DNA from: Candidatus Gastranaerophilales bacterium
GTDB taxonomy: Bacteria > Cyanobacteriota > Vampirovibrionia > Gastranaerophilales > Gastranaerophilaceae
Length of the DNA stretch: 64,000 nucleotides
Reading direction: 5' to 3'
NCBI GenBank assembly: GCA_944324385.1
Contig: CALUWD010000003.1
Location: 1 to 64,000 of the forward strand
The notes below the pieces were generated by a model. That model was given only the letters and a program-made list of their open reading frames with translations, was not told the origin of the DNA and did not search any database. The position numbers and the translations under genes were made by a program. Below are positions 24,978 to 34,492 of this stretch, in pieces; position 1 is the first letter of the stretch; every line of letters begins with the position of its first letter.

Positions 24978-26317
24978 TGCAACAACAAGTAAACAGCCAG
25001 CAAATGCTGGAGAGTTTAATGTCAAATTTAAAAGCAAGCGGTTTAAAGCAAAAGTTAATTTTTACTTTTGCTATAATCGCTCTTTTCAGGTTTGGCGCGC
25101 AGTTACCAATTTACGGTATTAATAATGAAGTTTTTCAGGCAATGGCTGCGGGGAATAATATGATAGGTTTCCTTGATTTGTTCTCAGGTGGTGCTTTGGG
25201 CAAAGTTTCAATCTTTGCTTTAGGTATAGGACCTTACATTACCGCATCAATCATTATGCAGCTTTTGGCGGTAATTATACCTTACCTTGAAAAATTGCAA
25301 AAAGAGGAAGGTGAAGCAGGAAGGCGAAAAATCCAGCAACTTACAAGACAATTTACTGTTGTGCTTGCATTATTTCAGTCTTTTGTCTTTGTAACAATAC
25401 TTTCTAAGCTTCCTAATTCTATTATTCATACGGTGAATCCTCCATTGTTCTTTATAGGTTCTATGGCAGCACTTACTGCAGGTTCTGTTTTTGTAATGTG
25501 GCTTGCCGAGCTTATTACAGAAAAAGGCGTGGGTAACGGCGGTTCACTTATAATCTTTATCGGTATTATATCGGGTATTCCTTTGTATGCCTCAAGAACT
25601 GCGACTCTTGTATCTCAGGATACCGCTTTGCAGCTTGGTTTGGTTGGTTTACTTGCGATATTTGTTGCAACTATAATCTTTATTATCGTATTTCAAGATG
25701 CAGTAAGAAAAGTGCCGATTGTGAGCGCAAGGCGTCAAGTTGGCAATAAGGTTTATGGCGGCGCCAATACTAATATTCCCTTTAAACTTAACCCGGGCGG
25801 CGTTATGCCTATTATCTTTGCGGTTGCAATACTTTTGTTTCCTGCAACAATATTGAGTTTTGTGCAGCAAATGAACTTAAAAGAAGGGGTTGTAAGAACT
25901 GTTTTAGAACAAATGAGCTTGTTCTTAAGTCCTTCATCAATTAGTTACTATGTAATTTATTTTCTTTTGATTGTTGCTCTAACTTTCTTTTACGCATCAA
26001 TTATTCCAAGCATGCAACCCAAGGAAATTGCAAATAACCTTAAAAAATACGGCTCGGCTATCCCAGGGGTAAAACCGGGAAAACCAACTGCAGATAAACT
26101 TGATGAAATATTAAGCAGAACAATATTCATAGGCGCGATTTCTCTAGGTATAATTGCACTTATTCCAACAATTGCAAGTAAAATAACGAATATTACTACA
26201 ATGCAAGGTCTTGGTGCTACTTCTTTAATAATCATGGTTGGTGTTGCGCTTGATTTTATTAATCAAATTAAAACACACATGTTGGCAAAGAATTACGAAA
26301 GTTTTCTGCAACAGTAA
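24977..26317 (+). CDS. secY: Protein translocase subunit SecY
   Basis: SecY is the channel of the general secretion pathway. The 446-residue protein has about ten membrane helices with family motifs GIGPYITASIIMQLL, the cytosolic loop QKEEGEAGRRKIQQLTRQF, GNGGSLIIFIGI and FNLKPGG-like FKLNPGGVMPIIFA. It begins at an ATG sharing bases with the rplO stop. adk follows within 11 bases, as in many bacteria. Confidence 0.98.
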   Translation: MQQQVNSQQMLESLMSNLKASGLKQKLIFTFAIIALFRFGAQLPIYGINNEVFQAMAAGNNMIGFLDLFSGGALGKVSIFALGIGPYITASIIMQLLAVIIPYLEKLQKEEGEAGRRKIQQLTRQFTVVLALFQSFVFVTILSKLPNSIIHTVNPPLFFIGSMAALTAGSVFVMWLAELITEKGVGNGGSLIIFIGIISGIPLYASRTATLVSQDTALQLGLVGLLAIFVATIIFIIVFQDAVRKVPIVSARRQVGNKVYGGANTNIPFKLNPGGVMPIIFAVAILLFPATILSFVQQMNLKEGVVRTVLEQMSLFLSPSSISYYVIYFLLIVALTFFYASIIPSMQPKEIANNLKKYGSAIPGVKPGKPTADKLDEILSRTIFIGAISLGIIALIPTIASKITNITTMQGLGATSLIIMVGVALDFINQIKTHMLAKNYESFLQQ

Positions 26318-26328
26318 GGATGGATAAT

Positions 26329-27000
26329 ATGAAAAAAGTATTTATATTTTTAGGCCCTCCGGGGTGCGGTAAGGGAACACAGACAACAAGGTTATCTCAG
26401 AAATTAGATATTCCGCATGTGGATACCGGTTCGCTTTTGAGAAAAAACATACAAGATAATACTCCTTTTGGTATTGAAGCTAAAAAATATATTGATAAAG
26501 GTCAGCTTGTGCCGATTGAAGTTGTTCAAAATGTTATAAAAGACAGAATTAAAAAAGACGATTGTAAAGACGGCTTTATTTTAGACGGTTTCCCGCGCTC
26601 AGTTGAGCAGGCAGACGCACTAAAAGGTATTTTAAAAGAGGTAACAAATTTTAATTTGCAAGATGATGCGCTTGCAATTTACTTCGATATTGAAAATGAA
26701 GTTCTAATTCAAAGGCTTGTAAATAGACGTTCTTGTCCTAAATGTGGTATGATTTATAATTTAATAAGCTCACCGCCTAAAATTATGAACTACTGCGATA
26801 TTTGTGATACTCAACTGGTGCAAAGGAAAGACGATAACGAAGAAACTGCAAGGTTGCGTTTTGAAACTTACGAGAACGAAACAAAACCGCTTTTAGAATA
26901 TTTTGAAAATGAAGGTATTTTAAAAGAAATAAATGCTGATGCTCCTATAACCGATGTTTGGGAAAGTATTAAAGAAATTATTTTTGACGAAGAAGAATAG
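26329..27000 (+). CDS. adk: Adenylate kinase with zinc-binding lid
   Basis: Adk interconverts ATP, ADP and AMP. P-loop GPPGCGKGTQ, the AMP site DTGSLLR and LDGFPRSVEQADAL are intact. The lid holds CPKCGMIYN and CDICDTQL, two Cys pairs that bind zinc in Gram-positive-type enzymes. I chose the ATG at 26329, giving 223 residues (MKKVFIFLGPPGCGKG), because AAGGATG lies six bases before it. An ATG nine bases earlier sits within that ribosome site. Confidence 0.97.
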   Translation: MKKVFIFLGPPGCGKGTQTTRLSQKLDIPHVDTGSLLRKNIQDNTPFGIEAKKYIDKGQLVPIEVVQNVIKDRIKKDDCKDGFILDGFPRSVEQADALKGILKEVTNFNLQDDALAIYFDIENEVLIQRLVNRRSCPKCGMIYNLISSPPKIMNYCDICDTQLVQRKDDNEETARLRFETYENETKPLLEYFENEGILKEINADAPITDVWESIKEIIFDEEE

Positions 27001-27009
27001 GAAAATAAA

Positions 27010-27759
27010 TTGATTTCAAGAAAGTCTCGTGAAGAATTAAAACTTATGCGTCATGCAGGCTCTATTGTAGCGCTTGTGCATCAAGAGATGAAAAAAGTAA
27101 TTTGCGAAGGTATTTCAACCCTTGAACTTGATGAAATAGCACACAGAATAATTAGAGAAAACAAGGCCATACCAACATTTTTAGGCTACCATGGTTTTCC
27201 TGGGTCAATTTGTGCTTCAATAAATGAGCAAGTTGTACATGGAATTCCTTCTAAAGATATAATCTTGCACTCAGGTGATATTGTTTCTATTGATGTAGGT
27301 GCAACTTTTCGTGGTCTTGTAGGGGACGGGGCTTGGACTTATCCTGTAGGAGAGATATCAGATGATAAAAAAATGCTTTTAGAAACTACCGAAAAAGCTC
27401 TAATGGCAGGTGTTGCAAGGATGATGAACGGGAATTTACTGGAAGAAGTGTCTGCTGCTATTGAAGATGTTGCGCTTTCAAAAAATCTTGGAATCGTTCG
27501 TCAATATGGTGGTCATGGGGTTGGACACAGTATGCATGAAGACCCTTTTGTCTTTAACTATCGCACAGGTAATAAAACAATCCTTAAAACAGGCATGACT
27601 ATTGCTATTGAGCCTATGTTAAACTTGGGCAAAGATGATGTTTATGTTTTGGACGACGATTGGACTGTTGTAACTGCTGATGATAAAGCTTCTGCACACT
27701 TTGAGCATACAGTTTTAGTGGGCGAAGACGGACCTGAAATTTTAACAAAATTAAGTTAA
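27010..27759 (+). CDS. map: Methionine aminopeptidase type I
   Basis: Map removes the initiator Met from new proteins. The 249-residue protein has the full set of metal ligands in DVGATFRGLVGDGAW (two Asp), GGHGVGHSMHEDPF (His), IAIEPML (Glu) and FEHTVLV (Glu). It starts with TTG at 27010 preceded by GGAAAA; MISRKSREELKLMRHAG matches the family N-terminus, so the rare start codon is probably right. It follows adk by nine bases. infA and rpmJ, often next, are absent: the gene converges with the nuclease gene and overlaps it by 9 bases. Confidence 0.96.
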   Translation: MISRKSREELKLMRHAGSIVALVHQEMKKVICEGISTLELDEIAHRIIRENKAIPTFLGYHGFPGSICASINEQVVHGIPSKDIILHSGDIVSIDVGATFRGLVGDGAWTYPVGEISDDKKMLLETTEKALMAGVARMMNGNLLEEVSAAIEDVALSKNLGIVRQYGGHGVGHSMHEDPFVFNYRTGNKTILKTGMTIAIEPMLNLGKDDVYVLDDDWTVVTADDKASAHFEHTVLVGEDGPEILTKLS

Positions 27760-28338
27760 ATATTTTTTTGGTAATTTTTTAACTATATTAAAAATCCTTT
27801 CTAAATAAGCGTTTTCGTCTTCAAAATTTGTTTGCGTTATTTGTTGATTTTCAAGCGATATGTATTTTATTGCAATATTTTTTGTATTAAAAATTTTTGA
27901 GGCGCAGTAAAGATAAACTATACTTTGTAAGTTATCCCGCGGATTTTGAGGGATATTTTTTGATTTCCAATCGTATATTGTGTATTTTTCCCCGTCTTTA
28001 AAAATTGCATCAAATCTGCCTGAAAGATAGAAAATTAAGTCATCTTTGCAACATTTTATTAAAAATGTTTCTTCTGATTTTATAAATTTTTCTTTCTCTT
28101 TAAAAATATCAAGTGTGAGAGTTTTTTCTAAAATTTCCTTTTCATCTCTATTAAGTGAGTTTGTCAATTTTGTTATGTCAAAACCCTTTAAGTAGTACGA
28201 AATCATAGCATGTAGGCGTTCTCCGCTTTTTGCACTTTGATTGTATGATAAAAAATCAAGATGCAAAATGTATTTATTTATAAAATCTTCAATATTTTTA
28301 TCCAGTAGTTTGAGTGAATTTACGCTAAACGTATTCAT
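27751..28338 (-). CDS. PD-(D/E)XK nuclease, RecB/Cas4-like
   Basis: The 195-residue protein carries the RecB-type nuclease motifs in order: a His in SGERLHAM (near 43), Asp in SGRFDAIF (110), YDWKSKN with the D-x-K pair (123-125), and Gln/Tyr in NLQSIVYLY (138-142). It is far smaller than AddA, AddB or RecB, whose nuclease domain it resembles. I chose the ATG at 28338 because GAGGTGG precedes it by four bases and it overlaps the helicase stop in ATGA. Tight coupling suggests it is the nuclease subunit of a complex with the large helicase. There are no Cys for a Cas4-like iron-sulfur cluster in the expected positions. Confidence 0.85.
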   Translation of the reverse strand: MNTFSVNSLKLLDKNIEDFINKYILHLDFLSYNQSAKSGERLHAMISYYLKGFDITKLTNSLNRDEKEILEKTLTLDIFKEKEKFIKSEETFLIKCCKDDLIFYLSGRFDAIFKDGEKYTIYDWKSKNIPQNPRDNLQSIVYLYCASKIFNTKNIAIKYISLENQQITQTNFEDENAYLERIFNIVKKLPKKYLT

Positions 28339-31300
28339 TTTGCCACCTCGTTTGTAAAAATTTCGCAAGGGTTTTGAGTTTTTTCTTTGTTGTACATTTT
28401 AAATGTTTTTGCGCAAGTTAAATAAAGTCTTATTTTTGCTCTTGTTATTCCCACATAAAACAATCTGTAATTTTCTTCAAGAATTTCCTGTTTTAAAGTT
28501 TCGCTTGTTTTTGGCTTTTGTTTTATTGATTGAATAAAATCGCTGCTTTCCTTTAGCTTAATGTCTTCAATTTTAAGCCCTAAATTATCTGCGCTCAGCT
28601 CAGGTATAAAGACAAAATCAAACTCATCCCCTTTTGACTTGTGTAATGTCATAACTTTTATTGTGTCAGTATTTTGTGTTTTTTCTTCGCTAAAGAATTT
28701 TGCACTTTTGTTTACCCTGTTTGAAATTTCATTTAACCTTAAAAGTGTTTGCTCAAAGCTTTTGTGGGTTTGATAAATTTTATCAACAATTGAATAAACC
28801 ATTGATACATTTGCAAATTCAAGGGTGTTTTTGTAGTAAAAATCGCCTATTTCAAGCACAAGCTCCATAGGGGTTAGCGTGCTTTTTAACAAAAAATATT
28901 TTAAATCCCACCAAAGAGAATATTTTGACCCTTCTTGCGATAAAAAGTCTTTATTTTGCGCATAGTTTAAAATTTCTCCTTCATCCTTGTATTGGGGCAT
29001 TTCAAGCATAATATTTAGGCACTTTTCAAGATTTTTCTTGCTTTTTGTGTCATTTATAAAGTTGAAAACAGCAAGAACTGTTTTAAACACAGGGTTATCA
29101 TTCAGTATATAGTTATCTTTTTGAACTTTTATATTTTTACCTTCTAAAAAATCGCAAAATGTTTTAATTTGCCAATTGCTTCTTAAAAGTATTCCTATAG
29201 TCTTTTGCGGATATTGTTTTTTTATTTTTGTTATTTTTTCAAAAATAAATTCCTTTTCATCTTGCGATTTTTCAAAAAGTTTCAGAGTTATTGCATCATT
29301 GTTATTGGCATTTTTCCCTTCTACAGGCTGCATTTTGATATTCAAAAATGCCTCAGGAGCAAGTTTTGAGGCTCTATCAATTATTTTATTGGCGTAATCA
29401 ATAATTTTTATTGCGCAGCGTTGTGATTTGTTCATCTCGACGTTAGGGTTTTCTTTTATAAATTTCTTAAATCCTTTGACATCAGAATTTGAAAAAGTTG
29501 CAGTAATTGCCTGGTTAACATCTCCGCATCTTATAATATTTCCCCATTTGCCGCCAATTAAGTTTAAAAGCTCTTGTTGAACAGGTGAGGAGTCTTGTGC
29601 TTCATCCTCAATTATTACCCTTGCAAGGTTTTGATAGTAATTAAGTACATCAGAATTTGTTTTTAAAAGTTTTAGGGCAAAAATTAAAAGGTCGTCATAA
29701 TCAAGGAAATTGTTTTCTTTCATTTCACTGTTATACGTGGTAAAAATTCTTTTAAAACTTGGGCTTTTGATATTTTTTAAATTTTCGCCATCGTTTTTAA
29801 AATCGCTTATAGCGCGCTCGTACAAGTCTGTTTTGCTGTAATCAAGCCCCGCATTAACTGTAGCGCTTGCAATGATTTCGCGTCTTTTATTTTCGTCTAT
29901 TATTTCAAAGTCGTTATCAAGGCCTAAAAAAGTATAGTTGTTGTTTTCTTTTAAAATTCTAAGCGCAAGACCATGGATTGTTGATATTTGAGGCATTTCA
30001 ACCATATCAGGATAATTTTGCTTAATTCTTTCTTTAAAATTTCTTGCCGCAGAATCCATAAAAGTCAGCACAAAGATGTTTTCGCTTTTAAGATTTTTTA
30101 TAATTTCGCCCTCAAGTAATTTAAAAATAAGCGCAAGCATAATTGTAGTTTTGCCTGAGCCTGCAACAGCACTTACTGCCATTTTGCCTGATTTGTATTC
30201 TAATACAGGTTTTTGGTCATCACGAGGGTTAATTTGCATGGATTTTTTAACTTTGTCAGTTTGAGCTATTGTGAAAAATTTGTCTATTGCGCCGAAATTT
30301 TCCATTCCCAAGGAGTCGTAAATGCTTGAATACACGTACATTTTCTCGCTCTGGCACAGGTAGAGTTTGTATAAAATTCTTGCAGTCCTGTCAAGAGTCA
30401 GCTCTATGTTGTCATTTGAGTTAAATTCATTTTTATTCCAATTTTTTTGAAATACCCATGAGTTGTAAAGCATTCCTATGTCTTGTTTTATCCAGTCAGA
30501 ATTTGAGCAATCCAACAAAAATAAATGTTTTACACAAATTTCGCTGTCAATTAATTTTTGCGCACTTGCGATGACTATTGAATTCTTAGGTATTTCATCC
30601 TCACTTAGCGGGTTTTCAGAAATAATTGTGTTTTCAAGTTGTTCAATGAGGGTGGTTTTTTGAAAATCTGAACCGAAAATATCTTCAAAATCGGCAATTT
30701 GTTTTGCAAGTTTATTTAACTTTAAAATGGCATTTTGGTTTTTAATGTCAATTTGTGTGTATTTTGTGCATATTTTGTAGAGTTGTTCGCTTAAGGGAGC
30801 ATTTTTTATTTCTTCAAGAAAGTTTAAAAAATCTTCAATATCAGGGTTTTTAATGTTTTTTAGATATTCTTTAACAAAAGTTTTATACTCTTGATTTTTG
30901 TATGCGTAATTTTGAGAAATTTCAATAGCTTCATCGCCATTAATTTTAAGGATTTCAAGGAGTATTCCTTTTAATATAAATGCGCTAAGGTAGCAGTCAT
31001 CTGTATTTGCAAGTTTTAAAATTTCTATAATCGCTCCTACATGCGGGTTTTGGTTTAATTTTTCACTACCGGATAAGAAAAAGACATCTTGTTTTATTTT
31101 ATTGAAACAAAAGCGCAAATACCTGTCGCAAAGGGGTGTCACAACTGCTATTTCATTTGGTTTGACCCCGTTTTTTATAAGGTTTTCTATTTGTTCAATT
31201 GTTTTAAAAATCATTTCATCTCTGCGCACAAACCCTTTTATATCAATATTTTTAGCTGAAACAGGGGTTTTGTTTTTGACATTTTCAAATATGTTTTTTG

Positions 31301-32105
31301 CGTTTTGTATTTTGATACTGTTCTCTCTTAAATCAATTGCCTTTTCGTTTAAAAATTTTTCAAAATCTATGTGTGTTGCGCTCAAATAGCCTAAACGCGA
31401 AGAACCGCAAGGGTCTTGAGCAACAAAAAATTCCTTAACATCTTTTTTAATGTGTTTTAAATATTCAAAGACAGCAGGTGTTATTTCATCCCCATCGTCT
31501 AAAATAACGTATTTATAAGGGTTTTTGACTTGTTTATACAAATATTCAAAAATGCTTACCTGTCTTAAATAGTCAAAAGCCCTATGCTCAAGAGTTTTGA
31601 GTTTATATAATTTTATAGCCTCTCTTACCTCGCTGCAGTAAGATTCATGTAAGATATTTTCACGAATTTTTATCTCATTATCACTAAGCGCATTTTGAAC
31701 AATTAGCGAGTAACGCCTTAAAAGCTGGTGTAAAAGGTTTACTTTAGAATTGTAGCCCTTAAATTCTATTTCTTTAATGCAGTTTTTAAAAATGTATTGC
31801 GACGCCTCAAGTCCGCAAAGATGCCCAAAAACACAAGGATTTGGATACCTTATGCTATTTTCGACATGTGCCCAATTTTTTTCAATAAAATTTCTTGCAA
31901 GTCCAAAAAAGCTAAATACGTTTAAATTTCCAATATTGCCAACAGGTGAATTTTTTTTTATTTTTTCAACAAAATTTTTCTTTTTTCTTCCGTTTTGAAC
32001 AAGGACAAGAATTTCGTCAGTATTGGCACCATTTTGAACAAGTTGCAAAAATTTTTCAACAAGGATATCTGTTTTATTTGAATTTATGGTTGAGTGTAAA
32101 ATCAT
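28335..32105 (-). CDS. Large SF1 helicase with AddB-like N-terminal half and UvrD/AddA-like C-terminal half
   Basis: The 1256-residue protein has two parts. The C-terminal half (from about 630) is an active UvrD-family helicase: Walker A AVAGSGKTTIM near 648, motif II IIEDEAQDSSPVQQELL near 835, GDVNQAITATFSNSD, TLHKSKGDEFDFVF and LFYVGITRAKIRLY. The N-terminal half looks like a degenerate second helicase: SNKTDIL where a P-loop should be, VILDDGDEITP like motif II, a late TARILYKLYLCQSEKMYVY like motif VI. This is the arrangement of AddB. Its stop overlaps the small nuclease and its start overlaps the priA stop, both by 4 bases. Most likely role: double-strand end processing for recombination, replacing AddAB/RecBCD. 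Confidence 0.85.
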   Translation of the reverse strand: MILHSTINSNKTDILVEKFLQLVQNGANTDEILVLVQNGRKKKNFVEKIKKNSPVGNIGNLNVFSFFGLARNFIEKNWAHVENSIRYPNPCVFGHLCGLEASQYIFKNCIKEIEFKGYNSKVNLLHQLLRRYSLIVQNALSDNEIKIRENILHESYCSEVREAIKLYKLKTLEHRAFDYLRQVSIFEYLYKQVKNPYKYVILDDGDEITPAVFEYLKHIKKDVKEFFVAQDPCGSSRLGYLSATHIDFEKFLNEKAIDLRENSIKIQNAKNIFENVKNKTPVSAKNIDIKGFVRRDEMIFKTIEQIENLIKNGVKPNEIAVVTPLCDRYLRFCFNKIKQDVFFLSGSEKLNQNPHVGAIIEILKLANTDDCYLSAFILKGILLEILKINGDEAIEISQNYAYKNQEYKTFVKEYLKNIKNPDIEDFLNFLEEIKNAPLSEQLYKICTKYTQIDIKNQNAILKLNKLAKQIADFEDIFGSDFQKTTLIEQLENTIISENPLSEDEIPKNSIVIASAQKLIDSEICVKHLFLLDCSNSDWIKQDIGMLYNSWVFQKNWNKNEFNSNDNIELTLDRTARILYKLYLCQSEKMYVYSSIYDSLGMENFGAIDKFFTIAQTDKVKKSMQINPRDDQKPVLEYKSGKMAVSAVAGSGKTTIMLALIFKLLEGEIIKNLKSENIFVLTFMDSAARNFKERIKQNYPDMVEMPQISTIHGLALRILKENNNYTFLGLDNDFEIIDENKRREIIASATVNAGLDYSKTDLYERAISDFKNDGENLKNIKSPSFKRIFTTYNSEMKENNFLDYDDLLIFALKLLKTNSDVLNYYQNLARVIIEDEAQDSSPVQQELLNLIGGKWGNIIRCGDVNQAITATFSNSDVKGFKKFIKENPNVEMNKSQRCAIKIIDYANKIIDRASKLAPEAFLNIKMQPVEGKNANNNDAITLKLFEKSQDEKEFIFEKITKIKKQYPQKTIGILLRSNWQIKTFCDFLEGKNIKVQKDNYILNDNPVFKTVLAVFNFINDTKSKKNLEKCLNIMLEMPQYKDEGEILNYAQNKDFLSQEGSKYSLWWDLKYFLLKSTLTPMELVLEIGDFYYKNTLEFANVSMVYSIVDKIYQTHKSFEQTLLRLNEISNRVNKSAKFFSEEKTQNTDTIKVMTLHKSKGDEFDFVFIPELSADNLGLKIEDIKLKESSDFIQSIKQKPKTSETLKQEILEENYRLFYVGITRAKIRLYLTCAKTFKMYNKEKTQNPCEIFTNEVAK

Positions 32106-34120
32106 AAAATATCGCTCGGATCAACGTCTACTATCATTTTTATTTCATTGTGCAGGCTTATTCTTCTTAAAAAGCCAAGTACAATATCATGTCCTTTTTG
32201 TTCTAATTTGTTTTTTATAAGTATGTTGTAGCGGTATTCGCCACGAATTTTTCCTATAACACAAGGAACAGGGCCAAGGGTTATTATTCTTTCATCAAGA
32301 GAAAGTTTTTTTATGTAATTTTCAAGATGCAGAGCAATTTCGCAGCAGGCATGTTCTGCCATAAAGTCCTCGCAAGAGCTTATAATTATCCTTATTATTT
32401 TTGAATATGGCGGGTAGTCATACTGTTCTCTTAATTCCAGTTCTTTTTCAAAAAAACTTAAATAATCCTGTTCTTTTGCCTTTTGCAATAATAAATTACC
32501 CTCGTTATAAGTTTGAAAAATAACCTTGCCCTTGTTTTTGCCTCTGCCCGAGCGTCCTGCAACTTGAGTAAGCAGGGAAAAACCACGCTCAGAGCTTCTA
32601 TAATCAGGCAAATTAAAGCTTAAATCTGCATTAATAACCCCAACAAGTGTAACATTAGGGTTATCCAGACCTTTTGCTATCATTTGTGTGCCAATTAAAA
32701 TATCTATTTCGCCATTTTGAAATTTTTGCAGAATTTCAATGTGTTCATTTTTTTTACTTAAACTGTCACTGTCAAGGCGCGCAATTCTCATACCTTCAAA
32801 AATTTTATTTGCTATTTCTTCAACTCTTTGCGAACCTGTACCAAAGTTTTCAAGTTCAACGCTAGAGCAGTTTTCGCACTTTGCAACTTTTGTTTCATAT
32901 CCGCAATAATGACATTTATATGAATTTGTTTGAGAGTGGTAAATTAATGGTATTGCGCATTTTTTGCACTCTAAAACCTCTCCACATTCCATGCATTGCG
33001 TGTAGCTTGAAAACCCGCGCCTATTTATTAAAAAAATTACCTGTTCGCCACGCTCAATTGTTTCTTTTGTTTTGTTAATAAGAGTGCGTGAGAATATACC
33101 TAAATTTCCATCCATCCTTTCACTTTTCATATCAATTATACTGACATCAGGCAACTGTGCGTTGTTGTACCTGTTTTTAAGTTCAAAAAGTGAATTTGTA
33201 TTTTGTGCTTCCCAAAAGCTTTCTACATCAGGAGTTGCGCTGCCTGAAATTATTTTTGCCCCGTAAAGTTGTGCAAGTTTTTTTGCAACATGTTTTGCGC
33301 AATATCTTGGATTGGGCATTGTTTGTTTGTAGCTTGTGTCGTGTTCTTCATCAATTATAATCAGCCCTAAGTTGTTAATTGGTGCAAAAACAGCAGAACG
33401 TGCACCAAAGAGTATTTTTATTTCGTTGTTTCTAAGTTTTTCCCAAACGCTGTATTTTTCAGCTTCAGAAATTGACGAGTGCCAGATGGCAACACTTTTA
33501 GAGCCAAAACGTCTTATTGTGCGCATTGTAAGTTGTGATACAAGCGCAATCTCAGGTGCCATAAAAAGCACATTTTTACCTTTTTTTATCGTATCTTCAA
33601 TAAGTTTAAAATATATTTCGGTTTTGCCTGAGCCTGTAATGCCATATAAAAGTGAGTTTTGAGCATTTACATGTTTAATTTCTTCATAAACCTTTTGTTG
33701 CTCGGGGCTTAGTTTATGTTCTGTTTGTTCAGTTTCTTCTTTTAATGCTGCATTTTCTTTTTTTGCTTTTCTATAGTTTTTTACGTTTTTTTCAAAAAAC
33801 TTTTGTGGCAATGCCGTCTTTAAAACTGTAGGCAAGTCGCAAAAGTAATAATTTGCGACCCATTCAAGCAGTTTTAAATATTCTAAATCAAATAATGGTT
33901 CACTCTCTAAAATATCGTCAATGTATTTTGCTTTAATGCCTTCTTCTAAATAATTTGAAAATCCTACAACATAGCCTTTTATTTTTCTTTTAGGCCCAAA
34001 AGGCACAACTACAGCTTGACCGATTTTAATTGTTTCTTTAAAATCATCAGGTATTAAATAGCTAAATGTTTTTGTGCCTAATTTTGCAACATCAACAAGG
34101 ACAAGAGCGTATTTGTACAT
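32102..34120 (-). CDS. priA: Primosomal replication restart helicase PriA
   Basis: PriA reloads the replisome at repaired forks. The 672-residue protein has the DNA-binding N-terminus, helicase Walker A GITGSGKTEIYFK, motif II IIDEEHDTSYKQ and GSATPDVES. Zinc-binding pairs follow in CMECGEVLECKKC and CHYCGYETKVAKCENC, then motifs V/VI (IGTQMIAKGLDNPNVTLVGV, QVAGRSGRG). The stop overlaps the helicase start in ATGA. Co-expression with polA and the helicase/nuclease pair makes this a repair and replication cluster. Confidence 0.97.
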   Translation of the reverse strand: MYKYALVLVDVAKLGTKTFSYLIPDDFKETIKIGQAVVVPFGPKRKIKGYVVGFSNYLEEGIKAKYIDDILESEPLFDLEYLKLLEWVANYYFCDLPTVLKTALPQKFFEKNVKNYRKAKKENAALKEETEQTEHKLSPEQQKVYEEIKHVNAQNSLLYGITGSGKTEIYFKLIEDTIKKGKNVLFMAPEIALVSQLTMRTIRRFGSKSVAIWHSSISEAEKYSVWEKLRNNEIKILFGARSAVFAPINNLGLIIIDEEHDTSYKQTMPNPRYCAKHVAKKLAQLYGAKIISGSATPDVESFWEAQNTNSLFELKNRYNNAQLPDVSIIDMKSERMDGNLGIFSRTLINKTKETIERGEQVIFLINRRGFSSYTQCMECGEVLECKKCAIPLIYHSQTNSYKCHYCGYETKVAKCENCSSVELENFGTGSQRVEEIANKIFEGMRIARLDSDSLSKKNEHIEILQKFQNGEIDILIGTQMIAKGLDNPNVTLVGVINADLSFNLPDYRSSERGFSLLTQVAGRSGRGKNKGKVIFQTYNEGNLLLQKAKEQDYLSFFEKELELREQYDYPPYSKIIRIIISSCEDFMAEHACCEIALHLENYIKKLSLDERIITLGPVPCVIGKIRGEYRYNILIKNKLEQKGHDIVLGFLRRISLHNEIKMIVDVDPSDIL

Positions 34121-34492
34121 TTAAAGCACCTTTTGCGGTATGTTTTTAATGTTCAGGTCAATTAAATCAAAGATACCTTTTTGAACTATAGTACCTTTTG
34201 AAAAATCACTATTTGCAGGCAAAATCTTTATATTTGAACTGGATGAACCTTCTTTTGAAATTGTTACTATATATTTATTTTTATTTGATGTTTGAAACAT
34301 TATGTAGCCGCTTTTAGACTGCATTTCAACAACTTCATATTGCCCTTGAGAATTAAGTGCGCTTAGGGTTAACATGTATAGATTGTCTGCACTTATAGGG
34401 TAATTTTTATTACAATTGGTAAGCATTGATTCGTTAGCAATTGCGCTTGATGACAAAAATATTATTCCAAGAGTTAAAAGAATTTTTTTCAT
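34121..34492 (-). CDS. Secreted protein of unknown function
   Basis: The 123-residue protein has a signal peptide (MKKILLTLGIIFLSSSAIA, cleavage probably before NES) and a small domain with strand-rich segments (YEVVEMQSKSGYIMFQTSNK) that I cannot assign. It follows polA with no gap and priA follows it with no gap, so it is translated within a DNA-repair operon although its product is periplasmic or outer membrane. Confidence 0.75.
   Translation of the reverse strand: MKKILLTLGIIFLSSSAIANESMLTNCNKNYPISADNLYMLTLSALNSQGQYEVVEMQSKSGYIMFQTSNKNKYIVTISKEGSSSSNIKILPANSDFSKGTIVQKGIFDLIDLNIKNIPQKVL

Noticed and set aside
27751-28338. Cas4 of a CRISPR system
   Set aside because: No Cys set for an iron-sulfur cluster and no other cas gene or array; the coupling to a helicase indicates a repair nuclease.
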